DNA of 23,173 bases from Oscillospiraceae bacterium (GTDB lineage: Bacteria > Bacillota > Clostridia > Oscillospirales > Ruminococcaceae), in NCBI GenBank assembly GCA_004557855.1, contig SFFJ01000029.1:1-23173 (forward strand), given 5' to 3'. This document shows positions 19,955-23,173 of the stretch, piece by piece; the stretch's first letter is position 1, and each line of letters starts with the position of its first letter. The notes below the pieces were generated by a model, which searched no databases, was not told where the DNA came from, and saw nothing but the letters and a program-made list of their open reading frames with translations. Made by a program: the position numbers and the translations under genes.

Positions 19955-20043
19955 CGGGCCGCAGGCCGCCCGCCGCCGCTTTGCGGCGGCGGGCAAACGG
20001 GCGAAGCCCGTTTCGGCGGCGGAGCCGCCGGGCCTGCGGCCCG
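19955..20043. repeat. Cloverleaf intergenic repeat, copy 8
   Basis: The outer 13-bp stem C-GGGCCGCAGGCC (19955-19967) pairs with 20031-20043. The gapless hairpins are 19968-19994 (12 bp, TTT loop), AAACGGGC-GAA-GCCCGTTT (19995-20013) and CGGCGGC-GGA-GCCGCCG (20014-20030). The last two occur in copy 6 in the reverse order. A partly matching outermost pair (19926-19938 with 20049-20060) encloses it. It lies between the nucleotidyltransferase terminator and the promoter at 20074. Confidence 0.95.
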
Positions 20044-20073
20044 TCTGCCCTGCGGGGCGCACAGGGTGGGAAA

Positions 20074-20102
20074 TTGACTTGGCGGGGGCGGCGGGCTATA
20101 AT
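20074..20102 (+). promoter_or_regulatory. Promoter of the MmcQ/YjbR-type gene
   Basis: TTGACT (20074-20079), exact 17-base spacer, TATAAT (20097-20102), 30 bases before the GTG start. Confidence 0.85.
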
Positions 20103-20131
20103 AAAGCCGGAAAACAAAGGAGGTGCCGTTT

Positions 20132-20491
20132 GTGCGGACGAGAGAAGAGGTAGTGGCGGCGTGCCTGGCGCTGGGCGGCTGCTATGAGGACTACCCGTTT
20201 AATGACCCGAACTGGACGGTGATGCGCCACCACGGGAACCGGCGTTCCTTTGCCTTCATCTGCATGAGGGAGGGGAACATATGGGTGAACCTGAAGGCGG
20301 AGCCGATGTGGGGAGAGCACTGGCGGCGCACCTACCCGGCGGTGCGGCCGGGCTACCACATGAATAAGCAGCATTGGATCACGGTGATACTGGACGGGAG
20401 CATGACCGATGAGGAGGTGCTGCCGATCATTGCGGACAGCTGGGCGCTGACGGCGCCGAAGGGCCGGCTGAAGCGGGAGGAGACCCGCTGA
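20132..20491 (+). CDS. MmcQ/YjbR family protein
   Basis: A 119-residue protein of the MmcQ/YjbR (CyaY-like fold, PF04237-type) family. The beginning TREEVVAACLALGGCYEDYPF, the middle FAFICMREGNIWVNLKAEP and the end PGYHMNKQHWITVILDG with a later IADSWALTAPK are the family pattern. YjbR-fold proteins are described as possibly DNA-binding, but the cellular role is not established. The start is the GTG at 20132, because AAAGGAGG (20116-20123) is eight bases before it and overlaps the earlier in-frame GTG at 20123. Short and soluble, with no signal peptide. Monocistronic, with a strong promoter. Confidence 0.9.
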   Translation: MRTREEVVAACLALGGCYEDYPFNDPNWTVMRHHGNRRSFAFICMREGNIWVNLKAEPMWGEHWRRTYPAVRPGYHMNKQHWITVILDGSMTDEEVLPIIADSWALTAPKGRLKREETR

Positions 20492-20869
20492 AGGGTCACT
20501 TGCTTATAACAGGGAAAGCATTTCGATGGGGAGCTGCTGCCCGGCGGGGGCGGCGGGGACCGATAACAAAATAGATATCTTAATAGACAAAATAGGCATA
20601 GAATAGTTATGGAAAATGCCGAAGAAATGGAAGAAAGATAAACGGGGTGTTGAAAAAATTCGTGCGAAAGCCGAAAAATGCGGATAAAATGACAGTTGTT
20701 AACGTAAATTTAGCGGGGATGCCCCCGATAGATTGGCTGTATATTCAATTTATGTTATAAAAAATACGCTTTTTATATGACCGCTCCTATAATAATTGTG
20801 CTATATTGGACACGCTGAAACCGCCCCCTGTGGGCGCGGCACAAAATGGGAAAAGAGGTCATGTGATTT
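20492..20869. other. AT-rich intergenic region before the SLC13-type operon
   Basis: About 380 bases with no convincing gene. It contains a G-rich stretch (20527-20560), then an AT-rich leader. A small hairpin CGGGG-ATGC-CCCCG lies near 20714-20727. The best rightward -10 boxes are TATAAT at 20788-20793 and TATATT at 20802-20807 with TGC before it, both lacking a good -35. A short C/G hairpin (20821-20839) follows in the leader. No cloverleaf element occurs here. Confidence 0.5.
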
Positions 20870-22219
20870 ATGGAAGCAATCGTTGCCGTTGTGATTTTTG
20901 TGCTGATGTTTGCGCTGATCATACTGGATAAAATACCGAGACATTGGATCACGCTGGGGTGCGCCGCTGCCACCCTGCTCATCGTCTTCGGCATCTGCAT
21001 GAAAAGCCCTGCGGCCATCACCGAAACGCTCAATATAAGGTCGATCTTTACCGGCGGGTTTTGGATCAGCGCCGGGGAAAGCAGCTCCAGCGGCATCAAC
21101 TGGGAGACCATCATCTTTGTGGCGGGCATGATGGTGATGGTGGAGGGGATGGCAAAGGCCGGATTTTTCCGGTGGCTGTGCCTCACCATCGCCAAGGCGG
21201 TGAAATATAAGATTTTGCCTATTCTGGTCACCTTTATGGTGATGAGCGCCGTGCTGGCCATGTTCATCGATAGTATTACCGTCATCCTGTTTTTGGCGGC
21301 GGTGACGGTGGAGCTTTCGCAGCTCCTCAAATTTGACCCGGTGCCGATGGTGCTGGCGGAGATCTTCTGCGCCAACCTCGGCGGCTCCGCGACCATGTGC
21401 GGCGACCCGCCCAACATCATCGTGGGGACGGCGCTGGGGTACAGCTTTGCGGATTTCATCACCAATACCGGGGTGATCGCGGGCGTTGCGTTGGTTTTCA
21501 GCGTGGTATTCTATACGCTGGCCTACCGCAGGGAGCTGACGGCATCCGCCGCAGCGGCCGGAGGGCTTACGGTGCATTACCCCGAGCCGGGCGAAGCCAT
21601 CACCAATAAAAAGGAATTTGCATTGAGCTGCGTTATCTTCCTGTGCGCGGTGGTGCTGCTGGTATCCCACGCACAGACCCACCTGACGGTGGCGTTCATC
21701 GGGGTGGCCATTACCGCCCTGACGCTGCTTTGCTTCGCACGGGACGCCAAAGAAATTCTGCGCGGGGTGGACTATCAGACGCTGCTGTTTTTCATCGGGC
21801 TGTTTGTAGTGGTGGGCGGCCTGGAGCAGACCGGGGTACTGGTGATGATCGCCGAATTCATCGGCAGGCTGTGCGGCGGCAATCTTCTGGTGATGATCTA
21901 CGTGGTGATGTGGATCTCCGCCGTGGCAAGCTCGGTGGTGGATAACATCCCGTTTGCGGCCACCATGGTGCCGGTCATCAAGACGCTGGCGGCCACCACC
22001 GGCGCCGACCTTTCCACGCTGGCGTGGGGGCTTTCCGTCGGTACCGATATCGGCGGCAGCGCCACCCCCATCGGGGCTTCCGCCAATGTGGTGGGCACCT
22101 CGGTGGTTTCCAAGGCGGGCCACCCGGTAAGCTGGGGACGCTACTGCAAGACGGCAATTCCCGCAACGGTCATGGTACTGGCCATTGCGATGATCATAAT
22201 CAAGGTAAGATATTTTTAA
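20870..22219 (+). CDS. SLC13/ArsB-NhaD superfamily ion or anion transporter
   Basis: A 449-residue membrane protein with about 11-12 segments and the internal two-fold repeat of the ion-transporter superfamily (PF03600 type, which includes ArsB, NhaD, CitM and the P protein). The first signature is LGGSATMCGDPPNIIVG (170-186) and the second, near the C-terminus, is DIGGSATPIGASANVVG. VDNIPFAATMVPVI lies between them. It may move an oxyanion, a dicarboxylate or exchange Na+/H+; sequence alone does not decide. ATG 20870 follows AAAAGAGG (20851-20858) with a rather long 11-base spacing. The next gene begins 18 bases after its stop and is probably cotranslated from the same mRNA. Confidence 0.9.
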   Translation: MEAIVAVVIFVLMFALIILDKIPRHWITLGCAAATLLIVFGICMKSPAAITETLNIRSIFTGGFWISAGESSSSGINWETIIFVAGMMVMVEGMAKAGFFRWLCLTIAKAVKYKILPILVTFMVMSAVLAMFIDSITVILFLAAVTVELSQLLKFDPVPMVLAEIFCANLGGSATMCGDPPNIIVGTALGYSFADFITNTGVIAGVALVFSVVFYTLAYRRELTASAAAAGGLTVHYPEPGEAITNKKEFALSCVIFLCAVVLLVSHAQTHLTVAFIGVAITALTLLCFARDAKEILRGVDYQTLLFFIGLFVVVGGLEQTGVLVMIAEFIGRLCGGNLLVMIYVVMWISAVASSVVDNIPFAATMVPVIKTLAATTGADLSTLAWGLSVGTDIGGSATPIGASANVVGTSVVSKAGHPVSWGRYCKTAIPATVMVLAIAMIIIKVRYF

Positions 22220-22237
22220 CGAAACGGGGAGGACAGT

Positions 22238-22837
22238 ATGCAGAACGAGAAGCAGATCATTATCACCATCGCCCGGGAATACGGCTCCGGCGGACACCTG
22301 ATTGCCGATATGCTGGGGGAAAAATACGGGCTGCCGGTGTACGACAGCACCATCATCGAGATCATTGCACAGGAAAAGGGGCTGGATCTTTCCAAGCTGA
22401 AGCATTTTGACGAAAAGCCCCGCAACCGGCTGTTTACCCGTTCCATCGACGGGTACAGCAATTCCCCCGAGGACGTTACCGCCTATATGGAATTTGATTT
22501 CCTGCGGGAAAAGGCCAAGGCCGGGGAGAGCTTTATTGTGGTGGGGCGCTGCGGCAGCTCCATCCTGAAGGGCTACAAGGGTGTGATGAGCTTTTTCATC
22601 ACCGCCGATATGCCGGAGAAGATCCAGCGGGTGGCGACCGAATTCCATGTTTCCAATGAGGACGCCGAGGTGATGATCCAGAAGAACAACAAGAGCCGCA
22701 AGCTGTACCATAACTTCTACTGCAAGGAGAAGTGGGGCGACAGCCGCTACTATGAAATGACCCTCAATACCTCCAAAATCGGCTACGAAAACGCCGCAGA
22801 GGTCATTGATTTTTACATCCGCAAGCGGATGGAATGA
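22238..22837 (+). CDS. Cytidylate kinase-like family protein
   Basis: A 199-residue P-loop protein of the cytidylate-kinase-like family (PF13189 type). ITIAREYGSGGHLIADML at the N-terminus is its glycine-rich nucleotide-binding motif, replacing the classic GxxGxGKS. LPVYDSTIIEIIAQEKGLD follows, and FIVVGRCGSSILKG (about 98-111) corresponds to the usual GRCAD/N segment. It is not the true Cmk, which is about 220 residues with a different P-loop; the substrate is unknown. GGGGAGG precedes the start. It forms an operon with the SLC13-type transporter, a pairing seen with various transporters in clostridia but without an explained reason. The terminator at 22849 closes the unit. Confidence 0.88.
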   Translation: MQNEKQIIITIAREYGSGGHLIADMLGEKYGLPVYDSTIIEIIAQEKGLDLSKLKHFDEKPRNRLFTRSIDGYSNSPEDVTAYMEFDFLREKAKAGESFIVVGRCGSSILKGYKGVMSFFITADMPEKIQRVATEFHVSNEDAEVMIQKNNKSRKLYHNFYCKEKWGDSRYYEMTLNTSKIGYENAAEVIDFYIRKRME

Positions 22838-22848
22838 CGGAAAAAGAG

Positions 22849-22880
22849 AGCCTCCGACCCCAAACTGGCCGGAGGCTTTT
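22849..22880 (+). terminator. Terminator of the transporter-kinase unit, probably bidirectional
   Basis: AGCCTCCG (22849-22856) pairs with CGGAGGCT (22870-22877), with CC/GG pairs extending inside, and TTTT ends the + strand side. An A-tract (22841-22845) on the other side could serve the leftward fragment at 22891. Confidence 0.85.
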
Positions 22881-22890
22881 GCGTGGGGGC

Positions 22891-23130
22891 TTACCCCCGG
22901 AAGGCGGGATTGAAGGCGTAGAAATTGCGGGAGTCGAGGTCATCCTGAACCATGCGGAGGGCTTCCCCAAACCGCTGATAATGGACGATCTCCCGTTCCC
23001 GGAGGAAGCGGATGGGGGTGATGACGTCGGGGTCATCCACCAGCCGGAGTATATTATCGTAGGTGGTGCGGGCCTTCTGCTCTGCTGCAATCATATAAGA
23101 ACAACTTGTGATTAAAAGTTCCAGTGAATT
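22891..23130 (-). pseudogene. 3' fragment of a CotJC / manganese-catalase-like ferritin-fold gene
   Basis: Read leftward, the last 67 codons give MIAAEQKARTTYDNILRL, then DPDVITPIRFLREREIVHYQ and RFGEALRMVQDDLDSRNFY. This matches the C-terminal ferritin-like half of spore-coat CotJC / manganese catalase proteins, including the metal-ligand ExxH of REIVHYQRFGE. In-frame similarity continues 12 codons further (NSLELLITSCSY) to 23130, where a stop codon (TCA on the + strand at 23131-23133) interrupts it. The first two thirds of the gene are therefore missing or out of frame. Beyond 23131 the leftward strand encodes in another frame an end PGTRNVPIEIHWNF. This suggests insertion or fusion with another gene, but the window stops there. 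A translated 67-residue product from 23094 lacks a clear ribosome site. Confidence 0.75.
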
Positions 23131-23173
23131 TCAATCGGAACGTTCCTTGTTCCCGGAATACGCTTGCCGACGG

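Noticed and set aside
1885..20043. Cloverleaf repeats as tRNA genes
   Set aside because: They have four stems but three-base loops, no anticodon loop, no TTCGANTC arm and no 3' acceptor context.
1885..20043. Repeats as a CRISPR array
   Set aside because: Copies are kilobases apart, differ in stem sequence, have no regular spacers and no cas genes nearby.
20801..22711. 636-codon leftward open frame opposite the transporter and kinase-like genes
   Set aside because: His/Gly/Arg-rich product with no domain, covering two genes with strong motifs on the other strand.

Overview
The window looks like chromosome from a GC-rich, Gram-positive, anaerobic gut-type clostridium (Oscillospiraceae/Ruminococcaceae-like). 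The reasons are strong AGGAGG-type ribosome sites, extended -10 promoters (TGnTATAAT), Firmicutes-type proteins and the 3' end of a CotJC/manganese-catalase-like spore gene. The taxon is an inference from style; no rRNA or taxonomic marker is present.

Layout. Positions 1-5290 are GC-rich host backbone: a lipoprotein, an AI-2E-family permease, a leftward PfkB kinase and a small unknown protein. Positions ~5300-13200 form a compositionally different, lower-GC block that looks acquired. It begins with a truncated leftward LysR-type regulator remnant. It then carries a co-directional catabolic operon: AtuA, a small AtuA C-terminal-like protein, a CaiB/BaiF CoA-transferase, a sodium:solute symporter and an M20C dipeptidase. 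It ends with a decayed thiolase tail and a LacI-family regulator. A nested palindrome (GTTGTA-C-TACAAC-GTTGTA) sits directly on the operon's predicted transcription start and is the likely LacI operator. The substrate is not known; a CoA-activated carboxylate, possibly released from a dipeptide-like conjugate, is a guess.

Positions 13300-20500 return to backbone: a low-molecular-weight tyrosine phosphatase, a 44-residue secreted mini-protein, leftward RlmD-like methyltransferase and MutY, a domain-permuted XdhC protein, a leftward ZIP transporter, a sugar-phosphate-type nucleotidyltransferase and an MmcQ/YjbR protein. Positions 20870-22837 hold a two-gene unit of an SLC13/ArsB-NhaD-type transporter and a cytidylate-kinase-like protein. 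The window ends in a leftward CotJC/Mn-catalase-like fragment.

The most striking signal is not a gene. Eight backbone gaps (1885, 3408, 4531, 15289, 16525, 17887, 18816 and 19955) each hold one 79-99-base element with the same design: a 12-15 bp outer stem enclosing exactly three back-to-back hairpins, with almost no unpaired bases at the junction. It is a perfect four-way junction or cloverleaf. The stem sequences differ between copies, yet pairing is kept and stem modules are reused and shuffled. All eight have the same polarity on the + strand (purine-rich GNA-type loops, usually G-run flanks), whichever way the neighbouring genes run. None occurs inside the acquired block. I do not know a named family matching this.
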